64,000 nucleotides of DNA, from assembly GCA_944739405.2 (NCBI GenBank), contig OX123197.2:55094047-55158046 (forward strand), written 5' to 3'. Positions 1-11,143 of the stretch are shown piece after piece. The notes under the pieces were generated by a model, which saw only the letters and a list, made by a program, of their open reading frames with translations, did not search any database and was not told the DNA's origin. The number at the start of each line of letters is the position of its first letter. Position 1 is the first letter of the stretch. Source of the DNA: Euclidia mi. Lineage: Eukaryota; Arthropoda; Insecta; Lepidoptera; Erebidae. The position numbers and the translations under genes are program-made.

Positions 1-25
1 ACTAAGGCTTGGTATTTATAAAAGA

Positions 26-232
26 CTAGAGGACGCCAGCAGCTACGCCTGCATATTTTTTTAATTTACCCGTTTTGGCCGATCCCGTGGGAATTTCGGG
101 AAATCCCTTCTTAGTGCACCCCTACGGTCCCCCAGGAACATACATGCCAAATTTCAGCTTCCTGCGCCCAATAGTTTCGGCTGTAGCGTGTCTGTCAGTC
201 AGTCAGTAACGCAAGGATTTTATATATTAAGA
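26..232 (-). mobile_element. Short Helitron-like non-autonomous element, copy 1
   Basis: About 207 bp, nearly identical to segments at 23652-23857 (opposite strand) and 46718-46923. Read on the minus strand it begins TCTTAATATATAAA after an A, has an internal GACTGACTGAC run, and ends GCGTCCTCTAG before a T. TC at the 5' end, CTAG (CTRR) at the 3' end and insertion between A and T are the hallmarks of Helitrons. No coding capacity. The Helitron assignment is inferred from the ends alone; no Rep/helicase gene is in the window. Confidence 0.65.
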
Positions 233-1057
233 TTAGCAGTCATCTGTCTTAAGACTTTCAACCTAAAATGCTTAGAGGTGGACTATTGTAGAACCTAAGT
301 GAATGCCTATGGCCATAAAGGAATGACTATCCAGATCTCATGTTTCTAGCTACAGTAGGTAGTTTGGGTTGAGCAAGGACTTATCATTATGGTTGGGACA
401 AATCATTCTATACAGGTTTAAAATTAAACGACAAATATTAAGATAATTATGTTGGTTTCCGTTGTCTGTTATTATATTACCTTAACTTGAGCTCCAAGTT
501 GACATAACAATTTCAACATTATGTTAAAAGGGAATCATGTAGGCGCCTACAGAGTCCACTAATATATATTAAAACCTATTTTGTAACTTTACAAATATTA
601 GTTTTAATGTTTTACCATTGAGATAACCTATTGACTACCAATTGAATGCATATTCAGCACACAAATTAGCTTACTTAAACTGAAAGCAAATCAGGTAATT
701 TATACAATGGATCTATATCAGAGCTTCAACTTGAAAAAGGCAGTTATACTGTATGTGTACTTTTCTAATAATTACATTAGTAGAACCACTTAACAACAAA
801 GTTACCTATTTTCTCTTTCTTGTGTAATAAGTGTATGACCATCTCTGATGTCCAGTTTTACAGAAACTTTCCGACGTGGTCGACGTGACTATAAGCACAG
901 CAGCCCTGTTATGTACCAAACGTGGATAAACAACAGTTACTTTATTTTTACTGTATGTTTATCTGGTAATCCTTACGGGGCAATAGGTAATCATGTAAAC
1001 AAACAGCACCATGATGTATAAAATGTTGAAGGATGCTTCTCAAAAACTCTAATCAAA
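233..1057. other. AT-rich gene-free stretch
   Basis: I see no long ORF, repeat copy or RNA gene here. Composition is AT-rich and typical of insect intergenic or intronic DNA. Confidence 0.5.
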
Positions 1058-1471
1058 TCAGCTCTGGATAAATACCTCTGTCAGTGCATCAACAACACGC
1101 ATTTGCAACCTCTGGTAGAGCTCAAGGCAGAACAGCGTTCGCGCCACAGCACACCCCGGTGACCGGCGTAGTCGCTCTCGCTCGTACGATAACTCCGACA
1201 CACCGTGCGGTCTCCGAACAGGGTTGACAAGCGCCAAACACGGTTTCCAAGTGCTTGTCGCATCAGTCTTCAGGTCATCATTGGTATTGGCGGCCAAGCC
1301 AAGAGATCCATTACTTTCGCGCCAAATGTATTTCTCGATGTCTCTTAGGGGGTGCTGATCCCACCGCTGCTTTCGGCGCCGTGGCACCATCATCAGGACA
1401 CCCCCAGAGGATCCATAAATGAAACCACACAAATTTACTGACAACTGCATTTTCTTGAATTCTTCATTCAC
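1058..1471 (-). CDS. Unrecognised ORF in a GC-richer island, possibly an exon
   Basis: A 137-codon minus-strand frame in a patch clearly richer in GC than its flanks, which in insects often marks an exon or an old element. The product is Arg/Leu-rich with a basic run (PRRRKQRW near residue 31). It has no domain, signal peptide or membrane segment that I recognise. A second minus-strand frame across 1130-1262 is Cys-rich (for example GACQPCSETARC, then VTGVCCGAN) and ends in TGA; it could be the real coding frame if entered by splicing. I cannot choose between the frames or exclude non-coding DNA. Confidence 0.2.
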   Translation of the reverse strand: MNEEFKKMQLSVNLCGFIYGSSGGVLMMVPRRRKQRWDQHPLRDIEKYIWRESNGSLGLAANTNDDLKTDATSTWKPCLALVNPVRRPHGVSELSYERERLRRSPGCAVARTLFCLELYQRLQMRVVDALTEVFIQS

Positions 1472-1960
1472 GATACAAAAGTCCGATGAAAAGTGTCATG
1501 GCCGCCCGCCGTCGCATCAGCTTACCCGGTATCAAAACATTATACATTTAATTGCAAAATTTATATTATCGTATGTATGAACTTTCAATTAATCTTTATA
1601 ATTAAGAAACTATATAGAATTTCAGTTACTTTAGCTAAAGCGTCGAAATACTTCTTGATAAATTTAATTAGTTATAATATTAATTACCAAAATGTTTTGG
1701 CGGGCGACTAAGCTAACCAAACTATTTAAAGACAATTTAAACCAATACAGCGCGGCGTCAAGAAATATATGTAAATACAGAAATGTAACACAATTTAGAT
1801 AATATTAATTACAAGCAAATGCAATTAATATTATACTGGTTATTAAGTTAAAATTATATTAAAATAATATTAACTTCCGGGTTAGTTATCATTTAGCCAT
1901 CTAGATGGCTCTGCTCTACGTTTATGCTTTAACAAACCATCTCAGTGCGCCCATATGTAC
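1472..1960. other. Gene-free AT-rich stretch before the gypsy array
   Basis: Only a short AT-rich ORF (1493-1711) with no recognisable content. A partial U3 of the first gypsy LTR may lie in the last ~60 bp, but it does not align with the U3 side of the 3' LTRs, so I leave the boundary open. Confidence 0.4.
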
Positions 1961-2434
1961 TTCTTTCCGTATCTTGTGTATGTGACAATAAACTTTCTTC
2001 TGTATACCGTATAAACTTGTGACTTTAATTGGTGTTAAACCCCTGGACTAAGAACGTACGTCTAAAGACTTTGTATACCACACAACTCGATACAAGTACC
2101 GCTCATACTACCATAAACCAATTACTTCTAACTGATTAATTGCCTTCTGAACTGAATTTTTTTTGTTTTGTTTTTGTAATTAGATTCTTACAAGAAAGTT
2201 TATAATATTCAATATTTGTCTATGAGTAGAAGTGCCCCAATAGTTAGTAGTTAGTACCTATTTAAAATAAACTATTCCTATATTTATTCAATTTAATTCT
2301 TCTTCTAGTTTTATGATCTACCTACATTATTTCCTTCTCAACTTTCTATCCACCCATTTCATAGTTTCTCTCTGCTGACTTTACTCACGCTTCCTTTCAT
2401 TTCAGGTGCCTACCGCTCATACTACCATAACTGG
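1961..2434 (+). mobile_element. 5' LTR-like block plus ~290-bp inserted segment (gypsy copy 1)
   Basis: 1961-2118 matches the 3' LTR blocks at 3765-3916 and 5806-5953. It contains a polyadenylation signal (AATAAA near 1988) and ends ACCGCTCATACTACCATAA. A ~290-bp AT-rich segment (about 2119-2409) follows, ending in a pyrimidine tract and TTTCAG. The same 20-nt ending then recurs, directly followed by TGGTGACCCC, a good candidate primer-binding site. The segment is thus flanked by a 20-bp direct repeat: either an insertion with target duplication or an intron-like stretch bounded by GT and TTTCAG. LTR ends are approximate. Confidence 0.6.
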
Positions 2435-3620
2435 TGACCCCTATAGTGCACGCTTGAAGATGAGCGAAAGCGAACGCGGTCAACACGGCGATCTAAGCGA
2501 GCAGAGCGATAGCTCGGACAACACAATAAGGTCGAGAGATGAGCTAAAGAGCAAGCTTAGCGACTCCGACAAGCATGTGACGTTGCGGAAACCAAAACTG
2601 ATGACTCCAGTGCGCGTTTCCACGTCATGACACGTCATCTGAAAATCGGCAGGTTAGACTGAAGGTGCCAAAGTTTTCTCCGGAAGACCCTGAGCTGTGG
2701 TTTGCGCTCCTGGAACGTCCTTTCGAAGCTTTCGATGTTACGGATGAGTCCGTCAAATTCAGCACTGTCGTGACCAACCTGGGCATACAGCACGCCAAGG
2801 CAGTGAAAGATATAATTATAAAGCCCCCAAATATGGTGCATATGAAAAAATCAAGATGGAGATCACCCGTAGAAAGTCAGCTTCACGGGAAATGAAGCTG
2901 AAACAACTGCTGACCCAGGAAAAACTTGGCGACCGAAAACCATCGCAGTTCCTACGCCACCATCAGGATTTAGCCGGACCTTTCGCTGCTGATGACATCG
3001 TCAGGCAAATTTGGAGCAACCAACTGCCAATCGGCATCCAAACGGTGTTGGCGTCGCAGTCTGAGCAGTCTGTGGATCAGCTCGCGGACTTAGCAGATCG
3101 AATCCACGACCTTACTTCACCTCCTGTCGTTGCCGAGACATTCCCGTCAGCCGGTAGCAGCACGTCCAGGGAGATCGCAGAGCTGAGGAAGATGGTGGAG
3201 CGCCCGGAAGCAAAGCTGGATGACTGTACTCGTCCTACCAATCGTTCTGGTGGTCGATCGAGATCACGGTATCATTGATCACCCTCACGTTCCAGGTCCA
3301 GATCCAACTCCAGCTACCAAAAGTACCCCATTTGCTGGTACCACTCCACACATGGCTCAAAGGTGCACAGGTGCCTTAAGCCATGTGACTACAAGAAGGC
3401 GTCGGGAAACTTCACGGGTAGTCGCTAATGGCCGCCGACGATTGCCCAGCATCTGTAGGCCGCCTCTTCGTCTACGACCGTGAGTCCTGGTGGACACTGG
3501 TAGCGATCTGTGTGTCTAGCCTCTTTCGTCACTTCGTGAGTGTCGAGCCAGGACTAACTTCGAACTCAGTGCAGCGAACGGTACTCCCATAGAAACTTAT
3601 GGTTTTGTAGAACTTAAGTT
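2435..3620 (+). pseudogene. gag: Ty3/gypsy gag and protease stub, copy 1 (frameshifted, pol deleted)
   Basis: A decayed gag. An acidic/polar N-terminus lies in one frame to a TGA at 2628. A second frame carries the conserved matrix/capsid start (PKFSPEDPELWFALLE) typical of a large insect Ty3/gypsy group. A third frame (2856-3278) has KLGDRKPSQFLRH and a LADLADRIHD helix. A remnant zinc knuckle of the CWYH...C...PC type follows near 3330-3400, then a protease active-site motif, VLVDTGSDLCV, near 3484-3516 with a stop right after. Homology ends around TYGFVEL (~3615) and the 3' LTR begins, so reverse transcriptase, RNase H and integrase are absent. It could only move in trans. The identical lesions recur in copy 2. 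Confidence 0.85.
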
Positions 3621-3916
3621 AAAAAATAATTATAATGCTAATTTATTGTGCCCCTACCGCGCATATTTTATAACTGTAAAATTAATTTTCTTTATTTCTT
3701 TACTTTAGTTCTTTCTTTTCCTTTCTGAACTTTATGTGTATCGTGAACGTTATTGTGTACTTGTGACTTTCCGTATCTTGTGTGTGTGACAATAAACTTT
3801 CTTCTGTGTACCGTATAAACTAGTGACTTTCATTGGTATTAAACCCCTGGACTAAAGAGGTACGTCTAAAGACTTTGTATACCACACAACTCGATACAAG
3901 TACCGCTCATACTACG
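3621..3916 (+). mobile_element. 3' LTR region of gypsy copy 1
   Basis: AT-rich U3-like sequence followed by the same polyadenylation block (GACAATAAACTTTC near 3787) as the 5' block. It stops at CGCTCATACTAC, abutting LINE sequence, instead of running on to CCATAA, so its last bases are missing or exchanged. Confidence 0.65.
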
Positions 3917-4031
3917 GGGTAGGTCTGTTCAAATTATGACCCGCAGAATGGCAGCTCTGGAGGACAAACTACAGACCACACTTAAGGAATTGGAATCCTC
4001 TAAAATCCTGTGTAACCAGCTGCTACAGGAA
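3917..4031 (+). mobile_element. Duplicated 115-bp 5' piece of the CR1/Zenon-like LINE
   Basis: This segment, GGGGTAGGTCTGTTC onward, is a copy of 6255-6372, the start of LINE ORF1 including its ATG and first coiled-coil residues. It is cut off at CTACAGGAAA, where gypsy copy 2 begins. LINE 5' sequence thus sits on both sides of gypsy copy 2, which implies a segmental duplication or template switch rather than two independent clean insertions. Confidence 0.85.
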
Positions 4032-4472
4032 AGTATACCGTATACCGTATAAACTTGTGACTTTAATTGGTGTTAAACCCCTGGACTAAGAACGTACGTC
4101 TAAAGACTTTGTATATCACACAACTCGATACAAGTACCGCTCATACTACCATAAACCAATTACTTCTAACTGATTAATTGCCTTCTGAACTGAATTTTTT
4201 TTGTTTTGTTTTTGTAATTAGATTCTTACAAGAAAGTTTATAATATTCAATATTTGTCTATGAGTAGAAGTGCCCCAATAGTTAGTAGTTAGTACCTATT
4301 TAAAATAAACTATTCCTATATTTATTCAATTTAATTCTTCTTCTAGTTTTATGATCTACCTACATTATTTCCTTCTCAACTTTCTATCCACCCATTTCAT
4401 AGTTTCTCTCTGCTGACATTACTCACACTTCCTTACATTTCAGGTGCCTACCGCTCATACTACCATAACTGG
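4032..4472 (+). mobile_element. 5' LTR-like block plus ~290-bp segment (gypsy copy 2)
   Basis: Collinear with 2000-2434 at an offset of 2038 bp with only scattered differences. It starts inside the LTR (GTATACCGTATACCG), so the upstream LTR part is missing. It carries the same 20-bp direct repeat, the AT-rich segment and the TGGTGACCCC primer-binding-site candidate. Confidence 0.65.
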
Positions 4473-5658
4473 TGACCCCTATAGTGCACGCTTGAAGATG
4501 AGCGAAAGCGAACGCGGTCAACACGGCGATCTAAGCGAGCAGAGCGATAGCTCGGACAACACAATAAGGTCGAGAGATGAGCTAAAGAGCAAGCTTAGCG
4601 ACTCCGACAAGCATGTGACGTTGCGGAAACCAAAACTGATGACTCCAGTGCGCGTTTCCACGTCATGACACGTCATCTGAAAATCGGCAGGTTAGACTGA
4701 AGGTGCCAAAGTTTTCTCCGGAAGACCCTGAGCTGTGGTTTGCGCTCCTGGAACGTCCTTTCGAAGCTTTCGATGTTACGGATGAGTCCGTCAAATTCAG
4801 CACTGTCGTGACCAACCTGGGCATACAGCACGCCAAGGCAGTGAAAGATATAATTATAAAGCCCCCAAATATGGTGCATATGAAAAAATCAAGATGGAGA
4901 TCACCCGTAGAAAGTCAGCTTCACGGGAAATGAAGCTGAAACAACTGCTGACCCAGGAAAAACTTGGCGACCGAAAACCATCGCAGTTCCTACGCCACCA
5001 TCAGGATTTAGCCGGACCTTTCGCTGCTGATGACATCGTCAGGCAAATTTGGAGCAACCAACTGCCAATCGGCATCCAAACGGTGTTGGCGTCGCAGTCT
5101 GAGCAGTCTGTGGATCAGCTCGCGGACTTAGCAGATCGAATCCACGACCTTACTTCACCTCCTGTCGTTGCCGAGACATTCCCGTCAGCCGGTAGCAGCA
5201 CGTCCAGGGAGATCGCAGAGCTGAGGAAGATGGTGGAGCGCCCGGAAGCAAAGCTGGATGACTGTACTCGTCCTGCCAATCGTTCTGGTGGTCGATCGAG
5301 ATCACGGTATCATTGATCACCCTCACGTTCCAGGTCCAGATCCAACTCCAGCTACCAAAAGTACCCCATTTGCTGGTACCACTCCACACATGGCTCAAAG
5401 GTGCACAGGTGCCTTAAGCCATGTGACTACAAGAAGGCGTCGGGAAACTTCACGGGTAGTCGCTAATGGCCGCCGACGATTGCCCAGCATCTGTAGGCCG
5501 CCTCTTCGTCTACGACCGTGAGTCCTGGTGGACACTGGTAGCGATCTGTGTGTCTAGCCTCTTTCGTCACTTCGTGAGTGTCGAGCCAGGACTAACTTCG
5601 AACTCAGTGCAGCGAACGGTACTCCCATAGAAATTTATGGTTTTGTAGAACTTAAGTT
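4473..5658 (+). pseudogene. gag: Ty3/gypsy gag and protease stub, copy 2 (same lesions as copy 1)
   Basis: Nearly base-for-base identical to 2435-3620. Predicted pieces are the same down to the TGA after RVSTS, the frameshift after IIIKPPN and the stop behind the VDTGSDLCV protease motif; one visible change turns a Thr into an Ala codon near 5276. Shared inactivating changes mean the copies descend from one already broken element, either by tandem duplication or by mobilisation of a defective element in trans. Confidence 0.85.
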
Positions 5659-6254
5659 AAAAAATAATTATAATGCTAATTTATTGTGCCCCTACCGCGC
5701 ATATTTTATAACTGTAAAATTAATTTTCTTTATTTCTTTACTTTAGTTCTTTCTTTTCCTTTCTGAACTTTATATGTATCGTGAACGTTATTGTGTACTT
5801 GTGACTTACCGTATCTTGTGTGTGTGACAATAAACTTTCTTCTGTGTACCGTATAAACTAGTGACTTTCATTGGTATTAAACCCCTGGACTAAAGAGGTA
5901 CGTCTAGAGACTTTGTATACCACACAACTCGATACAAGTACCGCTCATACTACCATAAACCAATTACTTTTAACTGATTAATTGCCTTCTTAACTGAATT
6001 TTTTTGTTTTGTTTTTATAATTAGATTCTTACAAGAAAGTTTATAGTATTCAATATTTGTCTATGAGTAGAAGTGCCCCAATAGTTAGTAGTTAGTACCT
6101 ATTTAAAATAAACTATTCCTATATTTATTCAATTTAATTCTTCTTCTAGTTTTATGATCTACCTACATTATTTCCTTCTCAACTTTCTATCCACCCATTT
6201 CATAGTTTCTCTCTGCTGACATTACTCACACTTCCTTACATTTCAGGTGCCTAC
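5659..6254 (+). mobile_element. 3' LTR of gypsy copy 2 and third copy of the ~290-bp segment
   Basis: 5659-5953 repeats the 3' LTR region. It then continues through CCATAA into a third copy of the AT-rich segment (about 5959-6246), ending TTTCAGGTGCCTAC, and directly into the LINE at GGGGTAGG. The segment is closer to copy 2 (ACACTTCCTTACATTTCAG) than to copy 1. Because the segment joins the LINE smoothly here, it may really be the LINE's 5' UTR. Confidence 0.55.
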
Positions 6255-6274
6255 GGGGTAGGTCTGTTCAAATT

Positions 6275-7823
6275 ATGACCCGCAGAATGGCAGCTCTGGA
6301 GGACAAACTACAGACCACACTTAAGGAATTGGAATCCTCTAAAATCCTGTGTAACCAGCTGCTACAGGAAAGAGAGGACAGCGAAGAAGAAGTAAAGTTA
6401 ATAGTAGACAAGAACACTGAACTCAAGGCACAGTTGGCTGAAATGCACACACACCATCTCGAAATACTTGAGCAACATGAACAACTTCGATTGACGGTGT
6501 CCAACTTCCAACAGTGTATGGACACTCATGAAGAAGCTCTGAGACGTGTTGCTGAACTAGACCGAGAATTGAGTGAAGCTCATAACACCATCTCTAACTT
6601 AGAAACTCTTAAACGCAGTGAACAGATAGCAATACCTGCAGTCTATATCATGAGTTGGTTAGTAGTGAGCCTGATCATGTGTGTATTAGGGAGCCTGTTG
6701 TGACAATAGACCTGACCAGGGACGATACCATTATTATGAGACCCAGCTTTTCAAGTCACAAAAAACTTAAACGTTATATTAAAGTTAATAAATTAATTAA
6801 AAGATGTCATAAATCTATGAAGAAATATAATGTGCATTGAGTTAATTTAAATCTCAGAAAGGAGCGCATTTATTTACTTGATCAACTATCTAAGTTCTCT
6901 AGAAGCTGTTTAGAACATAGTAGGGTAGTGTATGATACTGACACTCATCGCTTGAGGGAAGAGCTAGTACTTAGGAAGAGCACCTTAAATGAAATATTTA
7001 ACAAATATCAAGCTTCTCAATAAGAGCTGAGCAAGCGTATAGTAGAGGCAGGTGAGCTAGTAGACTTGGTGAGATGTAATGCAGAAATGTATGAGTCTCT
7101 GACCAATAAGCTCTTATGTCCTTATGCTCACACTCACACTCCAACCCCAGCAGAGCCATTGAGTACCATACTACCGGAGAACTTTACTGATAATCCACAA
7201 AACCAATCCTCTTCACAATCAAATATAATTAAATCTAGGTTTCCAACATCAACTAACAACACCTAATTTTTTTCTGATAGGCTAGGTCATAGTTTTGGTA
7301 GTCTTCTCAGTGAGTATACAACCCGGTGTGTTATAAACTATTGCAGGCCAGGGGATAGTTACAGTAGTTTAGTTAATCAGATTAAGTTGCACCCCTTAGA
7401 CGACAGTAGTACGGCCATATAGTTGTTTGGTAACAGTTTAACAGTAAAACACAGCATATCATAGAATGTGTTGAAATGTTATTAGACCTTGATTCCAGAT
7501 TTAGTTGTAAATTTATTTTCTGTGCTTTGCCATACTCAAATGACTTGATGACACACACACACATGACACATACACACATTAAATATGTTATTATATAATA
7601 TAACTTGTCGTCATAGTGATGCAATATTGTTTTTTGACGCTAATAAATTTATTAGTAAATTTACTTTAACAAAAGATACAATGTATCTGCCATTTTATAT
7701 TAAGCGACAGATTGCTAAACTATTAGCATATAATTTACAACAAGGCAGAGAGCCTTATGTTGACAATTTATTTGATAGGGTTAGTATTGTTGACACGTTT
7801 TTATTGACACGTCTTGTGATTTA
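6275..7823 (+). pseudogene. CR1/Zenon-like LINE ORF1 (coiled coil plus esterase-like end), broken
   Basis: The ATG at 6275 opens a 142-codon frame that is almost wholly coiled coil, rich in E/K/L heptads (ALEDKLQTTLKELESSK). Coding similarity continues in shifted frames over 6655-7266. Near 7265-7440 the sequence reads SDRLGHSFGSLLSEY and a Tyr-Cys-x-Pro-Gly stretch, and 7675-7740 reads TMYLPFYIKRQIAKLLAYN. Both resemble the C-terminal SGNH-esterase-like part of CR1-type ORF1. Several stops and frameshifts make it non-functional. Its role would be RNA binding and chaperoning of the LINE ribonucleoprotein. ORF2 starts about 35 bp downstream. Confidence 0.65.
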
Positions 7824-7858
7824 AACTCCAAGACAAGACAACAGTTAGGCTGCAGTAT

Positions 7859-10719
7859 TTGAATATAGTACACCAAAACATGCAGGGCCTACCTGGCAAA
7901 GAATTAGAGTTAAGTTTATTTCTAGAAAAATATGATGTTAAGGTTTTGTGCTTAACTGAACATTGGTTAAAGAACCATGAGCTTATAGTTATAAATCAAT
8001 ATTATACAGTGCAGAGTTCCTATATAAGAATGCAGGCTATTAGAGGTGGTTCTCTCATAATAACTTCAAATTTATTAAAATGTAAGGAACGTAAAGATAT
8101 TGTTAATTTATCTATTGAGCGCACTATTGAGTTGTCCTGTGTGGAACTAGACCTATATATAGTAATTTGTGTATATCGACCTCCTTCTGGTGACTATAAT
8201 CTATTTGAGACTGTTATGGAAGATGCTATCAATAAAATTAAATGTAGTAATAAGAATATTATAGTATGTAGTGATTTTAATATTAATATTTTAGAGAATT
8301 CTTCACAGTGTATTAGATTTCAGAATTTTTTCAAGTCATTTAATTTAAGTAACCTATTCTGTGAACCTACTAGAGTATCTGCAACATCTTCTACTTGTTT
8401 GGATAACATATTCAGTTCTTGTGCTGCCACAAACCCAGTAAAAATTAGTTCTCACCCTTCTGATCACCGTGGACAGATAGCTAGTTTTTCCTGTTCAATA
8501 TATGATGAATCACATACAGTAGAATGTAGGCCTCAAACTACCAATCGTCTAATACGTTTCAAAAACCATATAATTGCTAAACTCAATACATCAATATTGA
8601 ACTCACAAAATCCAAATACAATTTATAACTCACTTTTTGGACTAGTAAATAATTAATTTCAAAATACTTTTAAGAGTAAAGGGTAACTGTACTGTCACAC
8701 TAAAGGGTACTATGGGATCTTTTAACCAGTGGGCCACTATAGGTATAATTATACAAAAGTAGAGCCAAGTTGTTTTAATTATTTGGTATGAAACAACATA
8801 GATTTGACACACCTTCTCGAGAATATGTAAAAAAATACTCAAAATTTTTTAAACAAGTTTGTATTATGGCAAAAGCTAAATTTATTAGTAGCAAAATTAA
8901 GCATTCAACAAATATAATTAAAAAAATTTGGACCATTATAAATAATGAAACAGGAAGAGCACGACCACGGGAAAACCAATTTGAACTAAAAGAAAACAAT
9001 TTATTAGTCACTAACAAAACTCAAGTAGCGCATATGTTCAATAGTTTCTTTGCGAGCATACCTTTAACAACTACTAGCACTTTACAATCATCATCTTTAG
9101 ACGCTGGAAATGTTTTGCTTAGCAGTGTACCTGAATGCAAGAGCGTGTTTCGATTCGAGCACGTTAGCCCGCGAGATATATTGATCGCATATAATTCAAT
9201 AAATATTAAAAATACCGGCGACTTTTGGGGCATTTCAATAAAAATTTTAGGTACTATAGTTGAGACTGTTGCGCCTTATCTATCTATAATTTTTAATCAA
9301 TGCTTTAACCTAGGCGTATTTCCGGATTGGATGAAATTAAGTAAAATTATACCCTTATTCAAATCTGGCAGTAAAAATGAAATTAATAATTTTAGGCCCA
9401 TATCTATCTTGCCGGCATTTAGTTAAATAGTAGAAAAGATTCTTTTAAAGCAGCTATTAAGCCACTTCAATTTAAATAGTCTGCTTCACAAAGATCAATA
9501 CCGGGGTTTACCAAAGGTAGATCCACTACTGATGCGGGTGTTGCTCTCATAAAACACGTTTATAGTGCTTGGGAGTCATCAAAGAATGCTATTGGAGTGT
9601 TCTGTGACCTATCTAAGGCATTTGACTGCGTTCAGCACGACACACTACTGCGTAAGCTCCGCCACTACGGCGTAGAGAAAATCGCACTTAGTGTTGTCGA
9701 TTCGTACCTGCTGCAAAGATTTCAGTGCGTCGATGTAAATGGGACTACACCCTCTAAATTACCTATACAGTTGGGCGTTCCACAAGGTTCTATTTTAGGT
9801 CCTTTTCTATTCCTTGTATATATTAATGACTTACCTTTTTAATTAAAAAACATCTGTGATGTCGTTCTTTCTGCAGATGATACGTCACTTATTTTTAAAG
9901 TAGATAGGAATAGAAATCAATTTGATGATGTAAATAATGCACTATTACAAGTTACACAATGGTTTACAGCAAATAACCTAGTACTTAATTCTAGGAAAAC
10001 TAAATGCGTTAAATTTGCTTTACCTAACGTTAGACAACTGGGACCTAATAATATGCTAGATAGGGAGGAACTTGACACAGTAGACTCTACAGTGTTCCTA
10101 GGTATTACATTAGATAATAAGTTACAATGGGGTGCACATATAGCATGTCTTGCAGGAAAGCTCAGCTCTGCTGCGTATGCCGTCAGAAAAGTTAGGCAAC
10201 TTACTGACATCGACACGGCTCGTTTAGTATATTTCAGCTATTTTCAGTGTTATGTCCTACGGCATTTTGTTATGGGGCAAAGCAGCGGATATTCAGAATA
10301 TCTTCGTTCTACAGAAACGAGCGGTACGAGCAATATACATGTTAGGTGCAAAAGATACTCTTAGGGAACGCTTTAAGTCTATAGGAATTCTTACAGTAGC
10401 CTCGCAATTTTTATTTGCTAATATTTTGTACATTAGGCAAAATATAGGTTTATTTACCACAAAAAGCGAGATACATAATATAAATACTCGAAACAAGCAT
10501 AGGTTATATGCCCCTGATCATAATTTACATAGAGTTAATAATTCTTTTGTAGGGCTAGGTATTCGTATATACAATAAAATACCAATTAGTCTTTTAGAAT
10601 TACCATTTAGTACATTTAAAACAAAAATAAAAGACTGCCTTATTAAGAAAGGTTATTATACTATTAATGATTATTTCAGTGACAAGGATAGTTGGTCACT
10701 TACGCTAGACAACTCATGA
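7859..10719 (+). pseudogene. pol: CR1/Zenon-like LINE ORF2: endonuclease and reverse transcriptase, broken
   Basis: 7859-8656 is an apurinic-type endonuclease domain: NIVHQNMQGL at the start, TEHWL, VYRPPSG, SDFNIN (usually GDFN) and SDHRGQ. It ends at a TAA after LVNN. 8788-9426 holds the RT N-terminal part through KSGSKNEINNFRPISILPAF, then TAA. 9597-9842 holds motif A (FCDLSKAFDCV) and GVPQGSILGPFLFLVYINDL. A TAA falls just before the catalytic SADD at ~9871. 10053-10719 is the C-terminal region, in two frames. Multiple stops and one frameshift kill it, but all core motifs are recognisable, so the insertion is not ancient. The assignment to CR1/Zenon rather than Jockey is from memory of ORF1 architecture. 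Confidence 0.85.
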
Positions 10720-10889
10720 TCTTTGTACCTAATTAGAATTATATAGATATTTTGCATTTTTTAGTTAATCTTTATATAATATTTCTGGTTCTTTTAAATT
10801 ACTGTTCATGTATTATTAGGTCATTCAACTTACTACATTTACATTTGCTTTGTTGTTCCACTAATTTTATTAAAGTTTTACTGCACTGT
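10720..10889 (+). mobile_element. LINE 3' UTR, first part
   Basis: AT-rich sequence directly after the ORF2 stop, interrupted by the SINE-like element that starts near 10890. The UTR probably resumes near 11144. Confidence 0.5.
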
Positions 10890-11143
10890 AAGAGAGATTG
10901 TCCGCGTGGTGACGGATTAAGAAAACGGAATGTCACCACCCCATATCATCCCATGGGTGTCGTAAGAGCCGACAGAGGGAGCATATTATGCAGAGAACAG
11001 CACTGTAAGAGAAGGAAAACTTGATACAAACCCTATACCAACCCGTTTGGCCAGCGTGGTATAGTAGGCCAATTCCTCCTTCCAAAGGAGAGGCCTAGTC
11101 CAGCAGTGCACTGTTACAGGCTGATGATGATGAAGATGAAGAT
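10890..11143 (+). mobile_element. SINE-like element with CAGCAGTG...TGATGATG tail
   Basis: The 5' half (10914-11035: TGTCACCACCCC, GGTGTCGTAAGAG, CAAACCCTATA) is shared with the SINE at 47131-47535. The 3' half (ACCCGTTTGGCCAGCGTGG, CCAGCAGTGCACTG, GCTGATGATGATG) recurs inverted at 11930-12062. The octamer CACTGTAAGAG occurs twice within it. No RNA polymerase III boxes are evident, so it may be a 5'-truncated or head-less SINE. Confidence 0.6.

Noticed and set aside
6655..6840. Separate small gene after the coiled-coil ORF
   Set aside because: It continues LINE ORF1 in a shifted frame.
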